This document shows positions 27,801-36,442 of a stretch of 64,000 bases of DNA, in pieces. Below the pieces are notes generated by a model that had not been told where the DNA came from, made no database searches, and saw only the letters and a list, made by a program, of their open reading frames with translations. The position numbers and the translations under genes are program-made. The stretch covers positions 310,001 to 374,000 of the forward strand of contig CAVUJV010000025.1 in NCBI GenBank assembly GCA_963741845.1, in the 5' to 3' direction. This DNA comes from Roseiarcus sp963741845 (GTDB lineage: Bacteria; Pseudomonadota; Alphaproteobacteria; Rhizobiales; Beijerinckiaceae). How positions within the stretch are numbered: the first letter of the stretch is position 1; every line of letters starts with the position of its first letter.

Positions 27801-29776
27801 TCATCAACGGCGACAGCGCCTTCGGACTCGACGCGACGGACGGCGGCGCGATCGCCGCGAACGGCCCCCTCTCCATCACGAACAACGGGACGAACGGCGG
27901 CGGCGTCCAGGCGTACGGCCCCGGCAGCGCGGTCACGCTGCACGGAACCACCAACGTCGCAACGAACGGCCCCGACAGCACCGGCCTCTTCGCGGCTTAC
28001 GGCGGGGCGCTCTCGCTCCTCGGGCCAACGACGGTCGCCGTCAACGGGGCGAATTCGGTCGGCGCGCTCGCGTCCTCGGCGTCGATCACGGCGAGCGGAC
28101 AGCTCAATGTCACGACGCTCGATGCAAGCAGCGCCGCCTTCACGCTGACCGGCGCCTCGCCCACGATCACGGCGACAGGCGGCGGCACGGTGACGGCGGC
28201 CGGAACGGCGGTGTCCTTCCACAACGCCTCGAACGCAATCGCGACCTTCGACAATTTCACCTTCAACGGCGGCGCCGGCGATCTCATCTTCGTCGATCCG
28301 TCATTCGCGACCCTCAACTTCAACAACACGATCGCCAACGCGGGCTCCGGCGCCCTCCTCAACGTGACCCAGGGCAGCGTCTTCACCCTCAACGCGAACG
28401 CTTCGCTCCTCACCGGGTCGATCCAGACCAGTCCGACCTCGACGACCAACGTCAATCTGACGAACGGCTCGGTCTGGACGATGACGGGCTCCTCCTTCGT
28501 CTCGAACCTCGCCGTGACCCGAAGCGGCGTCGTCTTCGCGCCCGCGGGCGGAACGACGTTCAACACGCTGACGGTCAACAACTGGATCGGCTCGGGCGCG
28601 AGCCTGACGATGAACGCGCAGCTCGGCGGCGCGGGCTCGACCGCCGATCAACTCGTCATCAACGGCGGCAAGGCCACGGGCACGACCGCCGTCACCGTCC
28701 GCAACGTCGGCGGGACCGGCGGCCAGACCACGGGAAGCGGCATCCTGCTCATTTCCGCGACCAACGGCGGCAGCATCGCTCCGGGCGCCTTCGCGCTCGC
28801 CTCGACGCCGGTCGTCAACGGCTACAAATACACGCTCACCGAGAGCAGCAACGCCTGGTACCTTGTGTCCTCGCCGACGGCGACCCAGGCCGACATCATC
28901 AATTCGGTCAGCAATCTCGCCGTTTCGCAGCAGCAGCAGATGATCACCAACCGGATTCTGACCTCGATCCTGCTTGGCGCGACCGAGCAGATCAATTGCT
29001 CGAACTGCAGCTCCGGCTTCGGCTCGATCGGCTCCTATTCGGTCGGCGCGCACGGGCGATGGTCGCTCAGCGACCAGCTCACCGTCATCGGCGGCTTCTC
29101 CTATGGCGGGTATTCCGCCGACGGCGTGACCGTCCAGAACGCGCCGATGTTCGCCGGCGCGCTGGTCTACGACATGGTCAATCTCGGCCGCAGCCGGCCG
29201 TTCTTCGAGGTCGGCGGCGGGCTCACGCCCTATTCCGACGTCAGCTACTCGCGCTCCTACCTCAACGGAACGATGATCTCGTCCGGTTATGGCCAGTCCA
29301 TCAACCGCAACCTCGCGGTTTTCGGCCGGATGGGCTGGGTCGATCGTCTGACCCCGATCGACGAGGCGGCAGTCTATGCCGACATCAGCCGCAACTGGAT
29401 GCAGACGAGCGGCTACACGGAGGTCTCCGACCCCAACAATCCCTACCCGATGTCGCTTGGGTCCGGGGTCGACACGCTCAACATCGCCCGCCTCGGCGGA
29501 CAATGGACGCATCTCTTCAACGGCGTGATCGAGGCGAACGTCAGCGCGGCGGTGGCCTACGGCTTCAATCCGACCTTCGGATCGCCGGTCAGCGTCGTCA
29601 ATTTCGTCGGCGTCCAGCCCTATGCGCTGAAGAATTCGACCTGGATGGAATACGGCGCGAGACTCGGCTATCGCTTCAATAACCGGATGGTGGTCGACGC
29701 GTTCATCCTCGGAACGGCTGGCGGCGAGATCGGCGCCACGATCCACGGCGGCCTCGGGATGCGCTACCTGTTCTGA
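24868..29776 (+). CDS. Large autotransporter (type Va) with repetitive passenger (one-base frameshift near 5' end)
   Basis: A signal peptide region (MKGDFLRFRTARASARGTRP, then WLLGGASLVALASSAHA) leads into a very long Gly/Thr/Ser/Ala-rich beta-helix passenger, and a C-terminal outer-membrane barrel ending in LGMRYLF, with terminal Phe as expected. The barrel begins near 29000 (GSIGSYSVGAHGRWSLSDQL). The signal peptide and passenger are in different frames; the change is at a GGGG run (25043-25046), and removing one G gives a continuous protein of about 1,635 residues. The passenger contains a super-repeat (see 25600-27260). Likely a surface adhesin or biofilm protein. Translation is coupled to the PEP-CTERM gene. 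It converges on the cyclase gene with only 15 bases between. Confidence 0.8.
25600..27260 (+). repeat. Degenerate long repeats in the autotransporter passenger
   Basis: A recognisable block, Y-x-x-Y/F-N-G-x-x-G followed by GG-x-L-x-L and T-G-x-GG-x-T-T-x-x-GGSV, recurs near 25609, 26194, 26787 and 27216. The spacing is about 195, 198 and 143 residues. Shorter motifs (DGS-x-GLA, V-x-TSGG) recur inside each unit. Copies are diverged, so this is a protein-level repeat rather than an identical DNA repeat. Confidence 0.6.
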
Positions 29777-29791
29777 CGCTCCCGCCGCGGC

Positions 29792-32041
29792 TCATTTCTC
29801 GTCGAGCGCGATCATCGGCGTCCAGGTGACGTCGAGCTCCAGAGCGGCAAGGTCGGCCATGCGGCGCTGATAATAGGGATAGAGCCCCGCGATTTCCCTG
29901 GGCGCGAGGGGCTCGGCCGCGGCGGCCAGCGTTTTCGCGCTTGTGAATTTGCGCGCGCGGTAGGCGGCGAGCATCTCCTCGTGCAGACCGCTCAGACGCT
30001 TGAAATCCTCGCCCCGCGCATAGGCCTGGTCGCCCGCGAGCGTATAGACGGCCACGGCGCGCGTCTTGTTCTTGAGCTTGACCTTGTCGATTTCGAGCCA
30101 GGCAAAGTCCGGCGCCTCGTCCCGGGTCGCCTCGCTCGCGACGATGTCGACGCCGAACTGCTTCGACGAGCCTTCGAGACGGGAGGCGATGTTCACCTCG
30201 TCGCCGAGCGCCGAATAGTCGAAGCGCAGGTTCGAACCCATGTTGCCGACGCTGCATTCCCCCGTGTTGAGGCCAATTCCGAATTTGACGGCGTGGAAGG
30301 GACGGCCGGCCTGCTCGGCCCGCTCGCTCCACTCCGCGTTGAGCCGGATCAGGGTGGTCCGCATTTCGATCGCGGAGCGAACCGCGTGGAGGCCGTGCGC
30401 GGGATCGTCGAGCGGCGCGTTCCAGAACGCCATGATCGCGTCGCCCATGTATTTGTCGATCGTCCCCAGTTCCTTGAGGATCACGTCGGTCATCGGCGAC
30501 AGATATTCGTTGAGGAAGGTCGAAAGCTCGACCGCCGTGAAGCCCTCGGACAGCGTGGTGAAGGAGCGGATGTCGCAGAACATCAGCGTGAGGTCGCGCT
30601 GCTGTCCGCCAAGCTGGAGATTCTCGGGATGTTCGGCGAGCCGCGCCACGACCGCGGGCGAGACGAAGCGTCCGAAGGCCGAGCGGATCTCGTGAACCTG
30701 CTGCCGCTTCTCGCTGTAAAGCTGGCCGACGCCGGCGAGAAAGACGAAGGCCGCCGTCCCCGCCGGTCCCACGGGGTTGAACAGCACCCCATGCGCGGCG
30801 AAGGCCGTCCAGCTTGCGTAACCCAGCGCCGCCGTGGCGAGGAGGCCGACAAGCGCCGTCCAGTAGATCGGCAGGAAGGGAACCATCGCGGCAAGCACGA
30901 GCGAGAGGACGCCGCCGGCAACGATTTCCGCGCCCGGCGCCCAGTCGGGCCGTTCGAGCGTGACCCCGGACAGGATTTGCTCGATCAACTGCGCATGCGC
31001 CTCGACCCCGGGCGTCGAGGGGTTGATCGGCGTCGCCACGATGTCGCCGAGGAGCGAAGCGCTCGCGCCGACGAAAACGAGCTTGCCCGCAAGGTCCGAA
31101 AGGTCGGCGTTCGGCTGGAGGACCTTCCACGCCGGGATCGAGCGGCGCGGGTCGGACTTGGCGAACCAGACGCGCAATTCCCCATCCGCCTGGACCGGAA
31201 CGACGGCGTCGCCGACCTTGATCGCGTCGAGCACCGTGCTTTTGCCCGCCGTGCGGCCGTAGTCGGTCGTCGACTTGATCACATAGCCGGACGCGCCTTG
31301 CGCGACCCGAAGCGTCTCCACGGCGAGGCTCGGCTGGATCTGGTCGTGGATGTTGAGCAGGAGGGGCACCCGCCGGACCACGCGATCGTTGTCCGGCAGC
31401 CAGTTGAGAAAGCCGAGCCCTGTCGCCGCCTGCGCGAGTTGCGGGATGGGAACCAGAATGCCGCTCAGACTCGTGAGCAGCGAGGTCGGCGGATCGCCGA
31501 CGAAGGAAAAGCCGGCTTTCGGCGTCAGGCTCGCCTGCGCGCCGTTGTGGGTGGGCGTCAGAAAGACGCCCAGCACCACCGGGCGGTCCGTGATCGCATG
31601 GGCGAAGGCGATGTCCCCGTCGGCGCGCTCGGCGCAACGCGTCGCCTCGTCCGGGCTCTTGGCGCCTGCGGCGCAGGCCTTGGCGTCCCCCCTCGATTGA
31701 TCCGCCTCCGAGAACAGGACGTCGAAACCGACGCCCGCGACGCCCGCCTTGGCGAGCGCGTCGACAAGCTGCGCCATGGTCTGGCGCGACCACGGCCATC
31801 GTCCGATCAGATGGATCGACTCGTCGTCGATATCGACGATCCGGACAGGCTGGGAGAAGTCGTAGGGGCGCGGCTTCCAGCGCTGATACTGGTCAAAGAC
31901 GAGATTGTCGAAATTGTCCCGCAGCGGCGCGAGCGCGACGGTCAGCGCCAGCGTCACGGCATAAGCCACCACGACGACCAGCAGATAGCCTCGCCACTGG
32001 CGCCATCGCCTCAGCCTCGTTCCTATCGACGGAAAACGCAT
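29792..32041 (-). CDS. CHASE2-domain membrane adenylate cyclase (class III)
   Basis: A 749-residue inner-membrane receptor cyclase. Order: an N-terminal helix (YLLVVVVAYAVTLALTVALA), a periplasmic CHASE2 domain (about residues 45-370, with VRIVDIDDESIHLIGRWPW and LVFVGASASLLGDIVATPIN), three membrane helices (about 375-450), then a class III cyclase domain. Metal-binding residues appear in MFCDIRSFTTLSE and DKYMGDAIMAFW. The Lys of DKYMGD and Asp of YSALGDEVN are the ATP-selecting pair, and NIASRLEG supplies the transition-state Asn/Arg. cAMP production is therefore expected. Start: ATG at 32041. It converges on the autotransporter gene, and a FecR-domain gene lies 6 kb away. Confidence 0.9.
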   Translation of the reverse strand: MRFPSIGTRLRRWRQWRGYLLVVVVAYAVTLALTVALAPLRDNFDNLVFDQYQRWKPRPYDFSQPVRIVDIDDESIHLIGRWPWSRQTMAQLVDALAKAGVAGVGFDVLFSEADQSRGDAKACAAGAKSPDEATRCAERADGDIAFAHAITDRPVVLGVFLTPTHNGAQASLTPKAGFSFVGDPPTSLLTSLSGILVPIPQLAQAATGLGFLNWLPDNDRVVRRVPLLLNIHDQIQPSLAVETLRVAQGASGYVIKSTTDYGRTAGKSTVLDAIKVGDAVVPVQADGELRVWFAKSDPRRSIPAWKVLQPNADLSDLAGKLVFVGASASLLGDIVATPINPSTPGVEAHAQLIEQILSGVTLERPDWAPGAEIVAGGVLSLVLAAMVPFLPIYWTALVGLLATAALGYASWTAFAAHGVLFNPVGPAGTAAFVFLAGVGQLYSEKRQQVHEIRSAFGRFVSPAVVARLAEHPENLQLGGQQRDLTLMFCDIRSFTTLSEGFTAVELSTFLNEYLSPMTDVILKELGTIDKYMGDAIMAFWNAPLDDPAHGLHAVRSAIEMRTTLIRLNAEWSERAEQAGRPFHAVKFGIGLNTGECSVGNMGSNLRFDYSALGDEVNIASRLEGSSKQFGVDIVASEATRDEAPDFAWLEIDKVKLKNKTRAVAVYTLAGDQAYARGEDFKRLSGLHEEMLAAYRARKFTSAKTLAAAAEPLAPREIAGLYPYYQRRMADLAALELDVTWTPMIALDEK

Positions 32042-32625
32042 CCACTCCGCACGGGCGACCGAAAGAAGGCGACGATGCTAGACGAAGCGCCGCCGCGGTC
32101 AAAGCGGATCGGCGTCGCGGCAGGCGGATCGAGAGCGGGATGGCGGCGCGAGCCAACCGGCCGAGCGCGAGCGAGAAGCGTGGGGCCACGAACAAATGCT
32201 TGTGAAAATCAGAATTTTATGCTATATTTTCTGATTATCAGGATTTCGACAGCACGGAGCGAAGACGTCAATGACCGCGGAAGCGGATCATCGCGCACAG
32301 ATGGCCCACGGATCGGCAAGGCGCAGGGATAGCGCGGTGTCCAGAAGTGACGACCCCCGACCCTCGACCCTGAGGAGCGGCGACCGAAGGCGCCGCGTCT
32401 CGGAGGGCGCGTGCGCGAGCGCACGATCAGCGCCGCCTGCTGGATCATCCTTCGAGACAGCCGCGCTTTGCGCGGTTCCTCAGGATGAGAGGGCGCTTCG
32501 CAGACAACCCGGGCGATCACACCGCGAATCGCGAAACAAAACGGGCCCCAAAGCCTTGAAAGAATGGAATCCGGCGAAACAGGAGCGCGAAAACACAAGG
32601 CACGGAGCGGCGGCCGGCCCGGACT
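32042..32625. other. Intergenic region with inverted repeats, no gene seen
   Basis: This gap of about 580 bases holds the cyclase promoter side and a palindromic element. Near the cyclase an AT-rich segment contains AATCAGAA (32207-32214) and TTCTGATT (32229-32236), an 8-bp inverted repeat with a 14-base spacer, possibly a regulatory site. The rest is described in the repeat entry at 32366. No supportable coding sequence. Confidence 0.5.
32366..32492. repeat. Palindromic intergenic repeat of the rhizobial type
   Basis: The left arm contains CCCTGAGGAGCGGCGACCG and GCGTCTCGGAGG; the right arm mirrors it with ATCATCCTTCGAGACAGCCG and GGTTCCTCAGGATGAGAGG. The core CCTGAGGA...CGTCTCG(A)AGG and its reverse complement face each other across about 40 bases. 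Elements of this kind, with CCTTCGAGAC and CCTCAGGATGAG arms, are common between genes in Hyphomicrobiales genomes (established in general; this exact family is not checked). Confidence 0.6.
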
Positions 32626-33561
32626 TCAGCCTCTCGTCCGACGCGAGTCATGGCCCGGCGCGCTCTCCCGCGCATGCTCGGCGAGCCGCCGCACCGCCGC
32701 CTCCGTAAGCCGCGCCGCCGTCTTGCGGGACATATCAGCAGGCACGCGGATCGGCGGGGCGCAATAGACGTCGCAGGTCGCGCCGCCCGACTCCGCGTAG
32801 GCGAAGAGATGCGGCAGGAAGGTCATGTCGCCGTACCAGGCGACCTTCGGGCGCCGGGTCCGGCCGAGCGGCAGGCCCGCGAGCCGCGAATAGCGGAGAA
32901 GCACCGGCTGGATCGCCGCGGGACCGTCTCCCCCGGCGGCGAGGCGGGCCGCCTCGAAATGCGACGTGCGGAACGGCAGGAGCCGGTTTCCGTCGCCCGT
33001 GGTCGCCTCGGCGAACAGGACGACGGGCGAGCCGCCCCGCATGACCCGCGCCATCTCGGCGTTGACGGCGGGGATGCGGAACCTGCGGCCCCGCTCGACA
33101 TAGACCGCGCCCTGCATGGCGACCAGTTCGCGGCCGACCGGATGATCGCCGACCTCCTTCTTGGCGAGGAAGCTCATCGGCGCCAGCGAGCCGAGGACCG
33201 GGATGTCGAGCCACGACACATGATTGGCGACGATGAGTTGCGAGTCCGGGCTCAGTTCGCCATGCACCCGCACCCGGACGCCAAGGCCCGCGCACAGAAG
33301 CCTCTGGAAGCGCACCGACGAACGCTCGCCAAAACGCGAGCCCAGCCGGCGCGCGAGCGCGCGGGGCGGGGCGAAGGCGAGAAGGAAGGCGGCGAGGCCA
33401 ACAACGACAAGCCCGAGCCGCAGAAACGTCGCCGGGGCGGCAGGCAGCCCGCCGGCGAAGGGGCCGGACGGCGGGCGGCGGGCAATCTCCCCGCCCCTCG
33501 TCCCATGCGCTTCGCCGTAAGCGGGGAGCGGCGCCGCGGCGGGCGTGTCGTGCGCGCTCAC
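32626..33561 (-). CDS. 1-acyl-glycerol-3-phosphate / lysophospholipid acyltransferase (PlsC family)
   Basis: A membrane acyltransferase of 311 residues. The catalytic H-x4-D box is NHVSWLD (about residue 123), followed by the acceptor-binding VERGRRFRIPAVNAEM and the third block VVLFAEATTGDGNRLLPF. An N-terminal hydrophobic helix (FLRLGLVVVGLAAFLLAFAP) anchors it. It could make phosphatidic acid or acylate ornithine lipids (OlsA-like); the sequence alone does not decide. Its ATG overlaps the rimI stop, so it is the last gene of an argB-tsaB-rimI-plsC-like run. Confidence 0.88.
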   Translation of the reverse strand: MSAHDTPAAAPLPAYGEAHGTRGGEIARRPPSGPFAGGLPAAPATFLRLGLVVVGLAAFLLAFAPPRALARRLGSRFGERSSVRFQRLLCAGLGVRVRVHGELSPDSQLIVANHVSWLDIPVLGSLAPMSFLAKKEVGDHPVGRELVAMQGAVYVERGRRFRIPAVNAEMARVMRGGSPVVLFAEATTGDGNRLLPFRTSHFEAARLAAGGDGPAAIQPVLLRYSRLAGLPLGRTRRPKVAWYGDMTFLPHLFAYAESGGATCDVYCAPPIRVPADMSRKTAARLTEAAVRRLAEHARESAPGHDSRRTRG

Positions 33562-34043
33562 CCGAGCGTCTTGCGCATGACGATGGCGACCGCCTTCGTC
33601 CCGTCGGCCCGGCGGTAATAGCCCGGCCGCCGGCCGACCTCGGAGAAGCCGTGCCGCCGGTAGAGCGCGAGGGCGGGCGCGTTCTCCGCATCGACTTCGA
33701 GAAACATCGCCCGCGCGCCGGCGTTCGCGGCCTGCCGAAGGTTTTCGGCAAGGAGCGCCCGGCCGATCCCCCTGCCCCGCTCGGCGCTGTCGACCGCGAT
33801 CGTCAGGATTTCGGCCTCGTCGGCGGCGAGCCGTGAGAGGACGAAGCCGCGCAGCCGGCGGCTGTTCGCCGGATCGAGGGCGCAGGCCGCCAGCGCCGAT
33901 CCATCGCGGAGCAGGGCGGCGAACTCCTCCGCCGACCAGGGATGGGCAAAGCTCTGCGCATAGAGCCGCGCGCAGTCCTCCGCTCTCTCCGCCCTCAGGG
34001 GGCGGATGACGGGCGGCGGATGTCTGCCAAGGCCGAAGATCAT
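33558..34043 (-). CDS. rimI: Ribosomal protein S18-alanine N-acetyltransferase RimI
   Basis: A GNAT acetyltransferase of 161 residues. Family motifs: ILTIAVDSAERGRGIGRALL (acetyl-CoA loop), FLEVDAENAPALALYRRHGF and the terminal YYRRADGTKAVAIVMRK. RimI acetylates the N-terminal alanine of ribosomal protein S18; its position directly after tsaB is the usual bacterial arrangement and supports the assignment. Its stop overlaps the acyltransferase start by four bases. Confidence 0.9.
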   Translation of the reverse strand: MIFGLGRHPPPVIRPLRAERAEDCARLYAQSFAHPWSAEEFAALLRDGSALAACALDPANSRRLRGFVLSRLAADEAEILTIAVDSAERGRGIGRALLAENLRQAANAGARAMFLEVDAENAPALALYRRHGFSEVGRRPGYYRRADGTKAVAIVMRKTLG

Positions 34044-34061
34044 CGGAGCCGGATTGTAAGC

Positions 34062-34751
34062 TCAGGCCGGCGCTCTGGCGATGGGCTCGGCGGGATTAGG
34101 CTTCGCGTCGGGCGGCTTGACGTAAAGCGGCCGCGCGGGATTGCCCGCGGGATCGAGGGCAAGCCCCAGCCGGGCGACCGCGACGATATCGGGCGCATCG
34201 GTCGCCGCGCCAAGGTCGTAAGGCAGGCCCGCGCGATGGGCTTCCGTCGCGACCAGCGTCGCCGCATTGCCCGAGAGCAGCGCCGGCCCGGCGCCGATGC
34301 CCCGCACGCATTCCCGCAAGGAGTCGCAGCGCGGCGGCCCGAGCGGCCGGCCGCTTGGGTCGAAGAGCTGGAAGTAGATCGAGCCGTGGCGTGCGTCGAT
34401 CGCGGAAGCGATCACGCCCTGCCGGGGCGCGCTCAGCAAGGGCGCGGCGAAGGCCGCAAGCGTCGAGACGCCGACCACCGGAATCCCGAGCGCAAGCCCC
34501 ATCGCGCGCGCCAGCGCGACGCCGACGCGGATGCCGGTAAACGAGCCGGGGCCAATGGTCACGGCGATACGGTCGAGGCTGCCGAGGCCGCCCGCGACGG
34601 CGCGCGCCGCCTCTTCGACCATCGGCGCCAGCGCTTCGGCGTGGCCGCGCGTCATCGGCCGCGTAAGCGTCGCCAGCGGCTCGATCTCGCCGCTCTCGAC
34701 GATCGCGACGGAGGCTGCGCCGCAGGAGGCGTCAACTGCGAGAATGCGCAT
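34062..34751 (-). CDS. tsaB: tRNA threonylcarbamoyladenosine biosynthesis protein TsaB
   Basis: TsaB pairs with TsaD in forming t6A37 in ANN-decoding tRNAs. The 229-residue protein opens MRILAVDASCGAASVAIVE (degraded ASKHA phosphate loop) and contains IAVTIGPGSFTGIRVGVALAR, the strongest family motif. Length is normal. It lies 18 bases before rimI, with which it commonly pairs, and 3 bases after argB. Confidence 0.94.
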   Translation of the reverse strand: MRILAVDASCGAASVAIVESGEIEPLATLTRPMTRGHAEALAPMVEEAARAVAGGLGSLDRIAVTIGPGSFTGIRVGVALARAMGLALGIPVVGVSTLAAFAAPLLSAPRQGVIASAIDARHGSIYFQLFDPSGRPLGPPRCDSLRECVRGIGAGPALLSGNAATLVATEAHRAGLPYDLGAATDAPDIVAVARLGLALDPAGNPARPLYVKPPDAKPNPAEPIARAPA

Positions 34752-34754
34752 CGG

Positions 34755-35646
34755 CTACCGCGTGATGAGCGTTCCCGCGCCGTGGTCGGTCAGCAACTCG
34801 ATGAGCACGGCGTGGGGGATCTGGCCGTCGAGGATGACAACGCCCTCGACGCCCTTCTCGATCGCATAGATGCAGGTCTCGACCTTGGGGATCATGCCTC
34901 CGGTGATGGTGCCGTCGGCGATCAGGCCGCGGATGTCGTCGACGCGCAATTCCTTGATGAGCTGCTTGTTCTTGTCGAGCACGCCAGGCACGTCGGTGAG
35001 GAACAGCAGCCGCTTGGCCTTGAGCGCGCCGGCGATCGCTCCGGCGAACGTGTCGGCGTTGACATTGTAGGTCTGTCCGTCGGCGCCTTGCGCGACCGGC
35101 GCGAGCACCGGGATGAGCTCCCGCCCGAGGATCTGGTCGAGCACCATCGTGTCGACCTTGTCCGGCTCGCCGACATAGCCGAGGTCCACCACATCCTCAT
35201 GAGGCGCATGCGGACGGGTCACCTTGCGCGCGACGACCATGTTGCCGTCCTTGCCGCAAAGCCCGACCGCGCGGCCGCCTTCCGCATTGATGGAGCCGAC
35301 GAGGGATTTGTTGATCGAACCGGCGAGCACCATCTCGACGATCTCGATGGTCGGCTTGTCCGTGACGCGCAGACCGCCCGAGAAACTGGGACTCGATGCC
35401 GAGCTTCTTCAGCATGGCGCCGATCTGGGGCCCGCCGCCGTGCACGACCACCGGATTGATGCCGGACTGCTCCAGGAGCACCATGTCCTTGGCGAAGTCG
35501 CGCGCCTTCTGCTCGTCGCCCATCGCGTGGCCGCCATATTTCACCACGACGATCGCCTCGTCGTAGCGCAGCATGTGCGGCAACGCCTGCATCAGGATTT
35601 CGGACTTCATCTGCGGCGAGGCGTTCGCGGCGTCGGCGTCGGTCAT
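34755..35646 (-). CDS. argB: Acetylglutamate kinase ArgB (one-base frameshift)
   Basis: ArgB phosphorylates N-acetylglutamate in arginine synthesis. The N-terminal third (EAIVVVKYGGHAMGDE, then INPVVVHGGGPQIGAML) is in one frame and the remainder (DKPTIEIVEMVLAGSINK, GQTYNVNADTFAGAIAGAL, TGGMIPKVETC) in another. The change sits at an AAA run (35383-35385 on the plus strand); removing one base reads SQFSGGLRVTDK and gives a normal enzyme of about 296 residues. A real null mutation would make the cell an arginine auxotroph, so a sequencing indel is the more likely explanation. Confidence 0.9.
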
Positions 35647-36113
35647 GGAGAGGCTCCGGGAGGCGCGCGCCTTCTAGCGGGTCGGGGCCGCAAGCTCAAT
35701 CGCGCGGGAAGGGGGCGAGGCGGGAATGGCCGTGGTTTCGCTCGCCTTGTCCGGCACGGCCTCCTGGCAGCCAGCAGCAACACCTCCGGCAAAGGATGTG
35801 CGACCCGCCACGGCTCGCGCGGATCCTCGATCTGGCCAAAATGCTCCAGAAGCGCCTTCAGCCGGGGCTTCGGCAGGCTTTCAAGCACGAAAAGGTTTCA
35901 TCCAGCGGCTCCGAAACAAAGCCGCTCACTGATTCACGTCAAAACCAATCCGTAAACCGCCGTTAACCCAAGTGCGGAGCCCTGAACGGAAAACGGCGGC
36001 CATGGACTTGCCGATTCATGCGGCCTGGCGGAGGTCAGTTTTCTTGTGCTCCCCAAGATCGTTCATATTGAGATAGCGATGGGCTTCGAGCCAGCTTTCG
36101 TGGGTCTCGACGG
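35647..36113. other. Intergenic region between argB and the ACP gene
   Basis: About 467 bases. It contains the ISAs1-type transposase fragment at 35768-35888 and, nearer the ACP, a minus-strand open stretch (about 36015-36115, reading ETHESWLEAHRYLNMNDL) that I cannot identify. No intact gene. The remnants suggest that mobile DNA once inserted at the edge of the PKS locus. Confidence 0.45.
35768..35888 (-). mobile_element. ISAs1-family transposase N-terminal fragment
   Basis: The translated segment LKALLEHFGQIEDPREPWRV followed by AHPLPEVLLL matches the N-terminal domain of ISAs1-type (H-repeat-associated) transposases, which begin LLEHF-x-x-IEDPR. The similarity ends after about 40 residues and no DDE domain or terminal inverted repeats follow, so only a fragment remains. 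Confidence 0.55.
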
Positions 36114-36386
36114 CTAGCTAGAGCCTCGCTCGGTCTGGGCTGCCTCCGAGAGATGCTCGGCCAATTTCTCGATCGTGGGGTAATCCCAGAACAACGAAGG
36201 ATTGAACTCTTCGAGTCCCAGATATTCGGCGAGCTCGCCGCTGATGATCAGGGTGTTCAGGGAATTCAGTCCAATATTGTAGAATGTTTCGTCAGGAGGG
36301 ATCGTTTCCGGGGCGACCTTCATCTCGCTCGCGATCCGATTGGCGAGCCAACCGGCGATCTCATCGAAATTGCGACTCTCCGTCAT
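36114..36386 (-). CDS. Discrete acyl carrier protein of the PKS locus
   Basis: A free-standing 90-residue carrier protein. The phosphopantetheine site is IGLNSLNTL with Ser42 (36261-36263), preceded by PDETFYNIG and followed by FWDYPTIEKLAEHL, the usual ACP helix III pattern. It starts 56 bases after the PKS stop on the same strand, so it is probably co-transcribed with the PKS as the last gene. The terminal KS-AT pair of the PKS has no ACP of its own, so this protein is the natural candidate to serve it or to carry the finished chain. Confidence 0.88.
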   Translation of the reverse strand: MTESRNFDEIAGWLANRIASEMKVAPETIPPDETFYNIGLNSLNTLIISGELAEYLGLEEFNPSLFWDYPTIEKLAEHLSEAAQTERGSS

Positions 36387-36442
36387 CGATCCATCCTTGC
36401 CATTTGAGATTTCAAAATCGTTGAAGGCGCGTTTCCTGCGTC

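Noticed and set aside
36015..36115. Minus-strand fragment reading ETHESWLEAHRYLNMNDL
   Set aside because: Open for only about 30 residues and not assignable to a transposase or other family; left as unannotated intergenic sequence.
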